Shown here: positions 47,700 through 59,384 of the stretch, in pieces | How positions within the stretch are numbered: the first letter of the stretch is position 1 | How the letters are laid out: every line of letters begins with the position of its first letter | Assembly (NCBI GenBank): GCA_024704765.1 | Contig: JAKMXF010000339.1 | Span: forward strand, 62,001 to 126,000 | Length of the DNA: 64,000 nucleotides | Direction: 5' to 3' | Source of the DNA: Oopsacas minuta | Taxonomy: Eukaryota; Porifera; Hexactinellida; Lyssacinosida; Leucopsacidae | Notes under the pieces: model-generated | What the model was told of the DNA's origin: nothing | What the model saw: the letters and a program-made list of their open reading frames with translations, nothing else | The model's database searches: none | Program-made: the position numbers and the translations under genes

Positions 47700-50110
47700 T
47701 GAAGAAATGATAATTCAGAAATTTTACAAAGTGGAAGAAAATTTACAATCAGCCCTCGCAATTCGTGAATATAACATTCGCGGTTTAGTCTCTTCGAGAA
47801 AAAATATTATTAAATATAACTAACTTACTCTATACCAACTACGTGATCTATAGACCAATTTTCTTATAGGTGATAATTAATGGCGGGGGATTCGATACGT
47901 TTATGATTATTCAATGGTAAGTCTGTAAGAACTAATGGTGAACTTCATGTAAGTGTATAAAGTTCGATAACAAATAATTGTTTGGAAAATGAAGGGTGAT
48001 GACCAGTGGCGGATATCGCGGGACAATAATTTTATATGTATCATAAATATTAGATTTAGTTAAAATCAGTACTAATTCAAATATTTCATAGTGGATGAAA
48101 AATCACCAAAAACTAAGTAGAGGGGTTCTAGATAAACCATCGTTCGATATGTTCTAGGTATGCCACCACTTCAACCTTGGCCATAAATTTTATAACTCAA
48201 TATAAGTTACATAACAGTATAATGAAAGTTACATGTGGCTAGCTAGAATTTTCTGATTTGGTGACACTTTTCGTGTGTCAACTGTACATATTTGTCAGTA
48301 ACGATGGTAATTAACACAAAATAAATTCGAAATAATAGCCATAGTCTATAATAAATTTAGGTTTGACATATAAACTAAGAGTTAAATCAACTCAAGCCCT
48401 GTGGAAGACAAGTGTGGAGTTTTGTCATTTTATAATTGATATTTCATATTTACAATTCAGATGATGGTAGGCGAAATATGAGTACTGGGCAGAAACTAAA
48501 ATACATCATCTAAATAAAATTCCTTAAGAAGTATATTTGAAGGCTCTATTGGAAGAGATAAAATTGAGACATCCAAATATTGTGCATTGAGTAAATTGGT
48601 TACTTATTTAGTTACTGGTAAGATTTGCGTCAATCTTGTAACAATTTATAAGGAAATAAATATCTAACATTATCCCTGCAGGCATGCAACTAAATATGCT
48701 TATTTACATATTGTGATAAATGTAATCATCAAACCAATAGAACAATTTTTGATCTTCTTGTGTTCGATTTTTGCTAGTTTTCGCTTTTATTGCTGTATTT
48801 GCTATTTCCTATTCTACCCTTCATTTCTGATTTTCTTTCATATTGGATATGACTGTGAGGTGACATAATTTTTCTCGAATTGTGGCGTACTCATACTGGC
48901 TTGTACAAGTGTATGCTAAAACTTGATATCTTTTGACTCTCTGGCTGTTTATTACGATTTCACCTGTCATATTGTCTGCTCTTTGTGTTTGTGTCATATC
49001 TAGTCTTCTCATCCATGGAGGCATTGAAATAAATCCAGGACCCATCATCTAACTCAAAATACTCATCACGAACAGGGTAATTAATCAATTAAATTTACTA
49101 AAGTTTTTATTTCGTAACATTATATGGTTAATTAATTATTAGCACATTTTTAGAATTACCAATGGATATAATGTTAATGTTAGCCCCATCTTCTCAACGT
49201 TTCGTTTTCGAGGCTTTGATTCACAGGACATCTGTCAGGATAATACATCTAGTTGTATATGGGGACTCATTTGCAAAAGGTATATTCTTGTAATAAACCT
49301 AACAAAAGACACAAGCTGTGGTTAAAATAGAACAACAACACTCTAACATACAGTCTATTGTCAGGGGGGCTTTCGCTAGAAATTCCCCGTTAGAATGCAC
49401 AGTAAGTCCCCCTTGTTCAGATTAAGAGTTTCAATTGAGTTTTAGCATTACTAAATTAGCAATATCTAAGAGACATCGCTAATAACTTCTAGTATTGTGA
49501 AGGATATGAGTGAGAGTGTAGCAGAATGTTCAATATCGTTTCATAATTTGGTGACCTAGATTTATTCACACTTACATTCGAATTACAAGACGATATGCTT
49601 ATCATTATATGGGCAATATTTGCCTCTGATACAAACATACATAACAACTTGAAGAGCGATTTCAGTAATTATATCGATAGTGAAAACTCTGAAGAAATAA
49701 ATTTGATTTCTCAAAAACATCTGAAGCTCAGTTGTGGTTAGTTCGTGAAAATTCTATGGGTTACCAATGCTCGGAAATATTTCTGGATTTTGCCTCAATT
49801 AACGTCATCACAGGTGATTATAACAATAGCTTTGTTGAGTATAGTCCATCTTTCACCAAATGTTTGATAAAAATGTGTCTAAGTGAAGAGATATTGAACT
49901 TGCTGATTAGTCGGGTATTGGGACAAAGAAAGGAATTCTATACTAAGGGTATTAACAGCATACAAATGTATATACCAAATAACTTGTTCGTTTTGAAACT
50001 TGGGTCAAGGAACCTATTCCCCTTCCCCAGTTTCACAGTCCAAAGTATAATGTGAAAACTGAAAAAGTGATGGCTACATTATTAAAAGTCAGTTCTGAGT
50101 TGAAATTGAA
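47700..50110. other. Intronic sequence, nothing recognised
   Basis: Frames at 48821-49048 (minus) and 49732-50055 (plus) have no motif or splice partner in phase. It lies in the 11.1-kb intron between the PDZ exon and the F1 exon. Confidence 0.4.
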
Positions 50111-50114
50111 AGTA

Positions 50115-50762
50115 CAGTAGAAGCTCGCAAACTGGGGCACCTTGGCGTTTCTGAAAAGTGCCCCGGCTTGCGAGCTTCACAATATTTCAAAATGAATTTG
50201 GATTATGCTACAGTCTAGACTTCTTTTCACTTAAATAGACATGATTACATTATTTAATAGATTATTCCAACCAATATCTATATTGCTAGTCAATCAGGGC
50301 TGTATCAACACATTTTGAGTTGGCAAAATCAATTCATTTTTTTCTACCAACTCATTCATTTTTATTGCATCAACTCATTCAACTCATTCAATTCACTAGC
50401 TTATGTAACCAACTCATTTCAACTCATTCAACTCATTCAATTCATCTAGCTTATGCAACCAACTCATTTCAACTCATTCAATTCATTCAACTAATTTCAA
50501 CTCATTCAATTCATTTCAACTCATTCAACTCATTCAATAAAATGAGTTGATTTTACCAACAAATGAGTTGATGCAGCCCTGTAGTCAATAAAGAAAAACT
50601 AGGCAATTAATTCATTTGGCTGTTCTCTGTTCAACGGTTTGTTGTCCAGAATTGATTAGCTACAATTTATACAGCTTAGTGCATCCTAAGGACTGGATAC
50701 AATGAAGACTAAGGGCACGGATACAATGGAAACAAGGTGCCCCGGTTTGCGAGCTTCTACTG
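50115..50762. mobile_element. pogo-like MITE carrying a nested hAT MITE
   Basis: The left end CAGTAGAAGCTCGCAAACTG then GGGCACCTTG pairs with the right end CAAGGTGCCCCGGTTTGCGA then GCTTCTACTG. TA lies before the left end; TC follows the right. A third arm, GTGCCCCGGCTTGCGAGCTT (50153-50177), forms a short hairpin with the left end, so a 68-bp minimal copy may be joined to a longer one. Removing the nested hAT MITE and its 8-bp duplication leaves about 353 bp. Confidence 0.78.
50295..50581. mobile_element. hAT MITE built of CAACTCATT repeats, 287 bp
   Basis: The left end CAGGGCTGTATCAACACATT and the right end read inward CAGGGCTGCATCAACTCATT match. A perfect 8-bp duplication TAGTCAAT flanks it (50287-50294 and 50582-50589). 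Nearly the whole inside is a tandem array of about 10-bp units near CAACTCATTC. The open frame at 50320-50550 is a by-product of this repeat. Confidence 0.93.
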
Positions 50763-51111
50763 TCGTGAATCCGTAGAATTTTATCTCGAAATCAAAGAAT
50801 GAGTTAATGTATATATTATTGATCCGATCCATAGTATGTCATTAGTCATTAATTTGAAGTATGTATTTAATTCTAAGTTTGATGATGTAAACAATATTTA
50901 TGTTTTGAAGTTGGACTATTATCAGTTGAAGAAGTATGATAGTCATAAGATAAACAACCCTTTCTTTTGAGCTAGAGCAGAGTGTAAAAGCACAATTGTA
51001 GAGCATAGGTATTTATATTGAGGACGAGAGTTATTTAAATAATGGTGTAATAAATTTTTATACAGAATGATCTCTTTCAACTCAGCATACTGATGGTACG
51101 AGTGTCGATAT

Positions 51112-54100
51112 CAGTGGCGGAACTAGGACTTTTATTTCCCCGGGCACAGTGCAACATCCAACAACCCATAAATTGACCATAAATCAAAGCAAATGTTTTT
51201 AGGAAATACATGTTCTAGTCTATATTCAACTCTAGCGGAGTATAATAAATTATTCTTGTTATCATATTTTTAATAAATATTGTCGATTATCAATACAAAA
51301 CTCTTATGGTCATACTTATGTAATCCTACGGTTGATGTTACTTGAACAGAACTTCTGAACTACCTCATCTAAATCTAGATTGTTTGAGATTGTACTCTCG
51401 ATGCTCAAAATACAGAGGTCTGTGAGCCGCTGGCGACCCATTGTTGTCCTTAAATAGTTTTCACACGGTTAAGTGTAGAAAAAGATCTCTCAGAATGTGT
51501 ACTGCCAACACCTATGGTCATTGCGATTCGTATGGCCTTTACTAAGTTTGGAAAGGCAGTTTCTAGAGGTAAAAGCTTCAGTAACAAGCTATTAATACTT
51601 TCTAATTTGAATGCTATCATTGCACACTTTGCGAGTTTCGATTCAAGATTCAAATGGTTGGAATCAATGTTATAAGCCTGAGCAAATTCATCGATTTCTG
51701 CTGCTTCTAGAAAGTTTCCTGAATTTGGGTTGAAGGCTTGAATTGCTTTCATAAGGACTCTACTATTTGAATTAAATCGATGGTTTAATTCTGCTAACAG
51801 TCTATTAATTACTGGTAGATATAGATTGTTCCTGTATTGTTCTTCCGTAGAAAGGATGGATCGATTACCTACTGAGGATGAAATTTCATAATTTTCCAAA
51901 GAACCAGGTGGTTTTCTTTGTCTAGGTTGCGAAGGAAAACAGAAATCAATGGCATTTAAGTTTGTAACATCCCGAGCATAAGAAATAATTCTCTCCCACT
52001 CTTCAATAGAGCGTAATTCTTTTAAAATCAAAGTTGTGGGAGAGACTAAATCAACAGCTATGGAGAAATCTATATGACTACTCTGGAGACATTCAGACAA
52101 CACATTCGTATTGGAAAAAATCTTATCAAATATGATAAGAGTAAGCAAAAATTTAAAGATTTTATCTGTAATAGAAGTCCATTAGCTTCAATTGCTTTTG
52201 AACGATCATTTCCATGCCAAAATTCTTCAAGAGTAGCTATTAGTGCATCAAAAGTATAACATATTGAGTTCAATGAACGGTAGCGACAAGACCATCGCGT
52301 ATCAGACAATTTTGCCAAATTACGAGTTTGTTTGCCAGGATGAAGTAATTATTGTTTATTCAGATAAATTGGGTGTGCTTTAGATGTTGAAACGAATATG
52401 TACAGAGCTTCTATTAAACTGAAAAATCCCAAGCATGTTGTACACTCTTAATGCAATCAACTAAGGCTAAATTCAGTGAATGTGCGTAGCAGTGAACATA
52501 TATAGCCTTTGGTGCAAACTCTTTGATGCGTGCTTAGACCCCTCTGCACCTCCCGCTCATGACAGAAGCACAGTCGTAGGCTTGAGAACCATATTTAACG
52601 GATTCAATGCGTTTTCTTTCAACGTGGTTAAGATATGATGAGATAGACTTTCTGCATTTTGCGATGAAATTTCAACGTAGGTTAAGAATCTTTCGTTTAT
52701 GATAGAATTAGCATTAACATATCTAACACAAATAGAGAGCTGTTCTTTTTTGCTCGCATCTTTGGATTCATCAGCTATCAAAGAATAAAACTCAGCAATA
52801 CGGATGTCAGTACATATAATATCTCGAACCATATTGCCCATAACATTCAGGATTTCATTTTGTATTTTACCTGATAAATATTTGGCATTTTTCTGGCCCA
52901 TTTCCATTCTCTTTTTAACTAGAGTATTATGATTAGCAACAACATCGAGGATTTCAAGAAAATTTCCTCTGTTATTAGACTCAATTGATTCATCATAACC
53001 CCGAAGAGAAATCTCGGTTCGACTACATAATAAGAGAACTTCAGCAACTGTTTTCAAATAATGTTTATCAAGGTTGATTCGTTCTCTTCTACTAGTTTCA
53101 AGACGATGATCAACTGATGTTCCAAAATGTTCATTTATTTTCCAATCCGCCCAGGATTGCATAGCATCAATATGAGATTTAGCAGCAGCGTGACAAGAAA
53201 TAATTCCATCCTTTCCTACTGCATGTTTCTAATCATTAAAACCAAGTTTTGTAAAAGAATGTTTAGAATATGTTCTGTTCCTTGGAAAATGACGGCAAGG
53301 AAAACAATTTACCGAATCTTTCGTAATAGAGTACTCTAGCCATTCATAAATGAGGAACCAGTCAGGATTAAACGAACGTTTTATTCCTCCAATAGAAGTC
53401 GATGGGAATATAGTTAGGAATCTATCGGGCTGGGTAGGTTTTTCCTGCGGGCCTTTAGAAATATCACTAGGAATACGGATATCACTGACGCTGGATATGG
53501 GAGTAACTGTATTTCCATTCCGAGGAAGTGTGATATGTACAAGATGATCTGAAGAGTGTACAGCAATATTCTCATTTGTGTCTCCTAAAAGAGCCAAATT
53601 AGCAACTTCAATTCCAGCTGTTTCCTGGAAACTAGTAGGAGAATAAGATTGAGTTGCATCAGTAAGATTAAATTGCGAAGAAATTGAATCATGAGAATAA
53701 TTATTAGGCACAAGACATTGCCGTTTCGCTTGAAAATCAACGAGAGTTAATTGTAACCAAGATTTGGGATTAGACATTGTACTAAATTGTGAAAAAGAAG
53801 TTAAAAGAAAACAGGAGCATTAAATAATTAAAGAAAATACTTATCGTGTTGCAATCACCATTGCGATGATAAATATCAATAGCTATTGTTAGAAGGCCAA
53901 TTTACCTCGAGAAGCTAGAACACTAAATTGCATTCTAAGTACGTGTATTCAAAATTACATCTTCCTAGATTATAATACAATATGGGTTGATAAAAATTAA
54001 ACTAACGCATTGCGTATAATGACGCTAAACATTAACATAACACGATCTGATGTTAGCTAAAAATATCGAATTAAGAATAATCTAGTATAATAATTACACC

Positions 54101-54204
54101 TATATCAGATCTCAGCAACTCAAGGACAATTTTCATTTACCTGGGCCTGTACCTGGGCATAATCTTCATTTACCCGGGTAGGCCCGTGTGTAGTTCCGCC
54201 TCTG
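51112..54204 (-). mobile_element. ZMYM1-like hAT element, 3093 bp
   Basis: The left end CAGTGGCGGAACTAG and the right end read inward CAGAGGCGGAACTAC match, with ACCCGGG-like and CCCCGGG words beneath. Flanks GTCGATAT (51104-51111) and GTCTATAT (54205-54212) agree at 7 of 8. The element lies in the intron after the PDZ exon and in the same sense as the host gene. Confidence 0.92.
51450..53777 (-). pseudogene. hAT transposase, TTF finger and DUF4371 type, few lesions
   Basis: From the ATG at 53777, MSNPKSWLQLTLVDFQAKRQ leads to the TTF-type finger region WFLIYEWLEYSITKDSVNCF then PCRHF. A TAG at about 53228-53230 stands where GFNDW would be expected. The same frame continues with CHAAAKSHIDAMQSW, the DUF4371 part RIAEFYSLIADESKDASKKE (first acidic cluster) and a break near 52560. 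Next comes ACDCAS-like YGSQAYDCASVMSGRCRGVQ with a stop, then YVHCYAHSLNLALVDCIKSV, then KLSDTRWSCRYRSLNSI (52318). The dimerisation end IGVGSTHSERSFSTLNRVKT is at about 51510-51450. About four or five lesions over 780 codons make it a moderately young pseudogene. Confidence 0.9.
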
Positions 54205-54339
54205 GTCTATATTAGTAATTTATCTTGTAGCGAACGAAGAATAGGGAAAGATTGTTAGATAATTATTCAGTCAAAAAGTATTAAAAAGCAATTAAATGGT
54301 TCTGACAAAACCAGCTGGATTTTAACTTATTTACAATAG

Positions 54340-54870
54340 GTGGATCGTTTAAGGAAAGTTAAATCAGAAAAGAAATCTGCTAGTAGGTTTTCTAACTCAT
54401 ACATAGAAGATGTAGCAGCTACTCAGCAGTAATTCCGTCATCTTCTCCCTGAATCCCCCATTTCAAGTTATGTTCAGTACTTTGATCAATTAGTTAGACA
54501 TATCTATACTTCTAAATGATATAGAATTAGTAAAATTGTTTAAGGGCAGGGTGTTTTTTAATTTGATGCCTGTGGGGCACGAATTAGTAAACCATCTTCA
54601 TGCTATCAGAAAATATTTGATTAGACTCTCACTATCCAGGATCCTGAGTATTCTACCAGTCCAATACCTGTAACAGAAATGATCAGTAGTGATCATGGTA
54701 CAGCTGTAAACTCTCTCAAATGAGTCTAACCACTTTATCATTGTGATATTCGTAATCATCGTGAAATTTCGCATCGTTCGAGTGGTTACTTAACCATTTT
54801 GGAGAGATACTTTCCCTAGCACGCTAGAATGCCTCAGTAATGTGACAACATACCAATCTCAAATTGTGTC
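54340..54870 (+). pseudogene. Unidentified coding relic
   Basis: Plus-strand frames read KSASRFSNSYIEDVAATQQ, FRHLLPESPISSYVQYFDQL then VRHIYTSK (about 54375-54520). After many stops comes CDIRNHREISHRSSGYLTIL then ERYFP (about 54745-54820). A partial second copy of the last block (IHNHREI) occurs at about 55435. The composition looks like decayed protein, but I do not recognise the family. A retroelement or unknown transposon gene is possible. Confidence 0.35.
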
Positions 54871-54985
54871 CTAACCCAGTCGGATAACTACTCGTTCGAT
54901 GCCGCTAGGCCAGCTGAATCTAGTTATTCAAATATAGACCTTCTAAATGATCGTGAAGCACGATTTCACTAGTGGGAACTACGCA

Positions 54986-55291
54986 GTCCCTCAATTTTAT
55001 TGATAAACAATCATATGTATCAGTTTGGAGCAATCAAACGACTTCCCATTGTATAGAATCTCATTTCTCCATGCAAACGAGTCATCTTTCAGGATAAATC
55101 TTGAGGTGGAAGTAATATAGGCGATTCAAATTTAAATTTTCTCGAATTTTAGTATAAATATTGTTCCAGTGAACGAGATCTCAACCGTAAAGAAAAAGAA
55201 TTAATTTATAGCTAAGAATTATTTACAAAACAAAGGATAACATGGTGTATTTATGGTAAATATGTAAGGAATATCAATAAAATTGAGGGAC
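54986..55291. mobile_element. MITE with perfect 20-bp inverted ends
   Basis: GTCCCTCAATTTTATTGATA at 54986-55005 is the exact reverse complement of 55272-55291. The total is 306 bp with no coding. The target duplication was not settled, so the superfamily is open. Confidence 0.8.
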
Positions 55292-56197
55292 CGAAGAGGT
55301 GTTACAAAATTAAACAAAAAGTTTAAAATGTATTATAAATATCCAGAGAATAGTTCTCCATGTTTTTGGTCGAATTAGAAATGTGTATTAAGGGCGAGAT
55401 AGGAATTAATAATATCGTTGTTTTCAATGTTATATTCATAATCATCGTGAAATTACCTGTCGTCACTTGACAATTTTAGATTTTTTTGTTCTAACTGAAA
55501 TATCCAGTAGATGATTAGTTTAAGTATCAATTTGTAACCCCTTTATCTAATCCCTCTTATAGTGATTGAAATTTTGAGTAATTCATGGTTTGAAGAATTC
55601 AAATTTCTCTGCCATGTTTCAATGATATAGTCAACTAAGCTCAGAATTGACTATCGAAGATTGAGATTGGCTCCACTCCTTAATTTAATTGCTAAACTAG
55701 CGAAAATAGAAGATATTGATAGCAAACGATCGCTGCTAGTGACTTTCAGCTTGTTTCGTATACAGCTCACGATCTAAACACATAATCTTTCTGTAAAGAA
55801 ATTTTTTCTACATACTCTAATACAAAAAAAATCTACCTTCGTTCTTGACCAACTTGAAATTGGTAAACGAAAATACATCCACTAAAGAAATTTTACATAT
55901 ACTAAATTCCTTTTACCAGCGTACAAAGATGTAGCTTGTTATCAATCAGAGATCACTCTTAGTAATGAATATCAAGTTATTTGCATCAACAGTCTACATA
56001 ATGTTTGGTATTCGAATTCCACATCTAAGCGTTGTACGCAACAGACAGTCTCCAGGTTACCTGACACATTATTAATATCAATCTGGATGGTTCGGACTCA
56101 AGCCCGAATGTGCTACTTTCAATACACCGGTGACCCAATTGTCCAAAATTTCGGATTACACAGAAATTTATCCTTTTCTTACTGCTATAATCACTTT

Positions 56198-57158
56198 CAG
56201 CGGAGCAGAACTATAGTCACAACATGAGGGGACATCCATATCAGTTGGAGGTCTGGGTAGCGCTGTAAGCCCCCCATTGGGGTCCAAAGGCAAAGCCCCT
56301 GGAAGCTTAAAGTTGTTCGATTATAACCGGACTAATATCTTCTAAGTTAGCTTTGTATACATCTATATTCCTAGCAGTGTCTCCAACGCTTGGGGTTTTT
56401 CCCAAGTTCTTGGAGTTTTAAAGCGTCTTGAAGGGTTTAAGGAGATCGTCTCGAATACTTTGCCCACTTCTAAGACCAGTCTAAGGCCCCTATGCCCTAG
56501 TTGGTGGTAATGAGGTTCCACCGCATTAGTCAGTTTTGTGGAGAAGTATCCGGCATTGCTCCAATGGTTCGAGAACCAAGGACATGATTCATCTCTTGCA
56601 ACCGATAGGCGGACTAAAGCGATGTCGAATATGCAAGAATTGGAGAGATTCGAGGTGTTCTTTATGATACGCGTATTGCGTCGGTAATTCGGCAGCGTGG
56701 ATCCGATACACAAAGCTGTTCAGGGGGTGAATGAGCAGATCGACGATGTCAAACGGAGAATCAAGATACTCAAAGGGACTTTGGAACGAGATCGGGATTG
56801 GTACACTGGCAATGCTGCTGAATCCTTCTACAGTGTCACAAAGGAGAGGCAAATTGATCTGCCTGAGGGGGCATGACAAGATGGGAAGGAGAGGTAAGGT
56901 AGGGACGCTCAAGAACACGGAGGAGGATATCGTAAACTATTACGTTGGTCTATACTGTTCATTAAAAACCCGTGTCACATACAATTGTATTATGTTTTGT
57001 CTAAAATCTGCTCTAAATATAATTCGAGCAGCATCACAACAAATAATTTAGAATGCAGGTAACTGTTGATTAATATTATATTGGGACGGAGGAACATTTA
57101 AGCTATTGCCAAAGCCTGGAGGGGCGGCGCCCCGTGCCCCTCATATTCTGCGCCTACG
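56198..57158 (+). mobile_element. Internally deleted hAT with part of its transposase
   Basis: Flanks ATCACTTT (56190-56197) and ATCACTTG (57159-57166) match at 7 of 8. Ends are CAGCGGAGCAGAACTAT on the left and, inward from the right, CGTAGGCGCAGAATATGAGG, both followed by ATGAGGGG. Inside, 56511-56876 reads LVSFVEKYPALLQWFENQGH, then LATDRRTKAMSNMQELERFE, a stop, and VDPIHKAVQGVNEQIDDVKR then RIKILKGTLERDRDWY. This is the region between TRWSAR and the dimerisation domain in TTF/DUF4371 hAT proteins. The local GC content is clearly above the surroundings. The rest of the gene is missing. Confidence 0.82.
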
Positions 57159-57166
57159 ATCACTTG

Positions 57167-58812
57167 ACACCCTATCTTTCTAAATTATACTCAATTCAAT
57201 TCCAAAAAAATAGACTGATCACTCAAAGTAAAAACCAACATGAAATTGTTTGAGAACTTCTGGAAGAGAAAACTGGTCTTAAGATAGACCAATCTTCTAG
57301 GGAAGGTGGCATAGAACATCCACTGGTAATATTACATGACAAATGCTTCAGCAATAAGAACGATACAATTAAGTGGATATTTCTTTGATTCCCAATGAAT
57401 ACCATGATCCAGAAGATTCAGAACAACCTCTCCATAATATTGGGTATATTTTGTTATAGTAGAGAAGTAAATACTGATTCTTTCGATATTATCTGCATTG
57501 GAACCTATGAGATAGAGTTACCAAGTTTATTGGGCGTATATTTCGCCTACTTTACACAAGCTGTTAGCTCATCGCGCAGAGTTAATCCGAGAATGCAACG
57601 ATGGTTATGGTATAAAAGAGTACTCTGAAAAAGGAAAAGAATCAAGCAACAAACGAAATCGAGACTATATAATTCACTCCTTGCGTAGTTAGTATTGTAT
57701 ATATTTATTAGACATATGCATATATTGTATTAGTTATATTTCCATGTATCATGAGCTTCAATTGAATGCTTTCATATAGAGAATTTCATGATGACATAAA
57801 ATTATTAAAATAGAAGCCATATACAAATATGCATTTTGGGTTGGTCGATTTCCTAAACCTAAATAATACACTTTGAGTCTCTAAAATGCACAGAAATGCC
57901 TACTTCCCCTGAATTTTCACTTTTTGCTCACTGTGCACTGCCCCGCAAAAGAAAATAACCCCTGTTGTTTAGATTAAACATAGAAAACGGAAACAAAAAG
58001 TTCTCTAAGAATGGTTTCCAAAATTACTGAACAGTTAAGTAACTCTGATCTAAACCCTAAAGTTAACGTTAGTATTAATGATGACACCGAAAATAAAGAT
58101 TGTAATGTGATATTTGTTTGTACAAATCATATAGAATATCAGGGTTTCATCCTATAAAAGTTTATCGCAGCAAAACACGGTTGGATTCAATTATCACCAA
58201 AATTGAATATACGGGAATAATAGTGACTTCAATTTAAAGCGTTGTGTACTATCCAAACTTGTCTCATGCACAATCACTACAATAGGCTAGTGAGAGGTAT
58301 GTTAAAGTTATGTACTGTAGGGGTGCAAATAAAAGGACCTCCCTGGACATATTCTTCCACCCCACACCGGTTTGTAAATTTCGAATATTAATTCGAAATC
58401 TTCAATCAACTACATCATTTTACTGGTTGTTTTCATGAACTCCAAGGATTTTAGGGTATATCCCTAGATAATGTTATCTTCGAAAGTTCTTAACTAATAT
58501 ATTCAAATTAATTCTATACTTTGGAGATTCCAAACACACTATATATTCCACACTCCAACCACATCACTACAACATCAGCCCCGTTTATTCAGACCCTAGA
58601 GAAAGTAGTCTAAAACTCGCATTCGCAATATAGTGTATTTTTCTCAAACACTGCTCAAGCTTTGAGAGGGTTGATTGCAAGTTTCAAAAACTTTTCATAA
58701 CACTCTACTGCATAATTATGATGGACTTCGGACCCAGGTCCAAATGTTCGAATTAGTAAGTTGGCTTTATATAACGAAATGCATTTGTAGATCTAATGAA
58801 ATATCAGAATAC
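57167..58812. other. Intronic sequence with one dispersed-repeat copy
   Basis: 57780-57900 (TAGAAGCCATATACAAATAT) is a copy of the repeat that hosts the CACTG element. Otherwise nothing is assigned. Confidence 0.45.
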
Positions 58813-59089
58813 CTTTGCTTTATGAGTAGGAGGAGGAGGAGGAGGGCGTTTATTTCTCGGCTTTGGCTTAGGAACAACAGCAATCTGCAGGACATGTGGA
58901 TCTAAGGGCGTGTCAATTGCACCTAACACATCATCTGTACTGACTTGAATTGAGATATCATGGCCATGAATAGTGTACAACAAATCACCTTGAGTAAGTT
59001 TACCATCTGCTGGACCCCCTGGTACCACGTGGCTGACAAATAATGGGGGATTGGAAGAAAGCATAAATCCATAGCCCACTAAAGGATGC
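58813..59089 (-). CDS. FRMPD-like gene, PDZ domain exon
   Basis: Acceptor AATTTTTCTAG precedes 59089 and donor GCAAAG|GTATTC follows 58813. The exon is 277 bp, entering in phase 2 and leaving in phase 0. It reads HPLVGYGFMLSSNPPLFVSH, then VVPGGPADGKLTQGDLLYTI, HGHDIS and LQIAVVPKPKP. GYGF is the carboxylate-binding loop (GLGF type); VxPGGPADGKLxxGD is the strand and helix start specific to FRMPD PDZ domains (FRMPD4: VTPGGPSEGKLIPGD, recalled). A CCT run gives PPPPPP and then THKAK at the donor. Such scaffolds tie membrane proteins to the cortex and to signalling partners. The upstream exon (a WW domain in FRMPD4) was not found in 59.1-64 kb. Confidence 0.9.
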
Positions 59090-59384
59090 CTAGAAAAATT
59101 AAGTTATAAAGTAGGGCCTACGAACTCGGGGTGCAAATAGGAGCATTTATCAACAAGTAAACCTGATTTGATGGTCAGTCAACTGAAAATCATGTGAACG
59201 TTTATAGTACCATGCCATACTTGCCTACCTAAATGTCCACCATAGAGGGACAGATCCATGGAATCTCGTGGGATATTTGGTCATTTCCCGGGAAGTGTCG
59301 GGAAAATCAAAATACGATAATATGGAGGAACTCGTCCAGCTTATAACATACGTATTACGTAGGTCATCTGCAATTGAAATGATT

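Noticed and set aside
50320-50550. Open frame of 76 codons rich in QLIQFIQL
   Set aside because: It is just the translation of a 10-bp tandem repeat inside a MITE.
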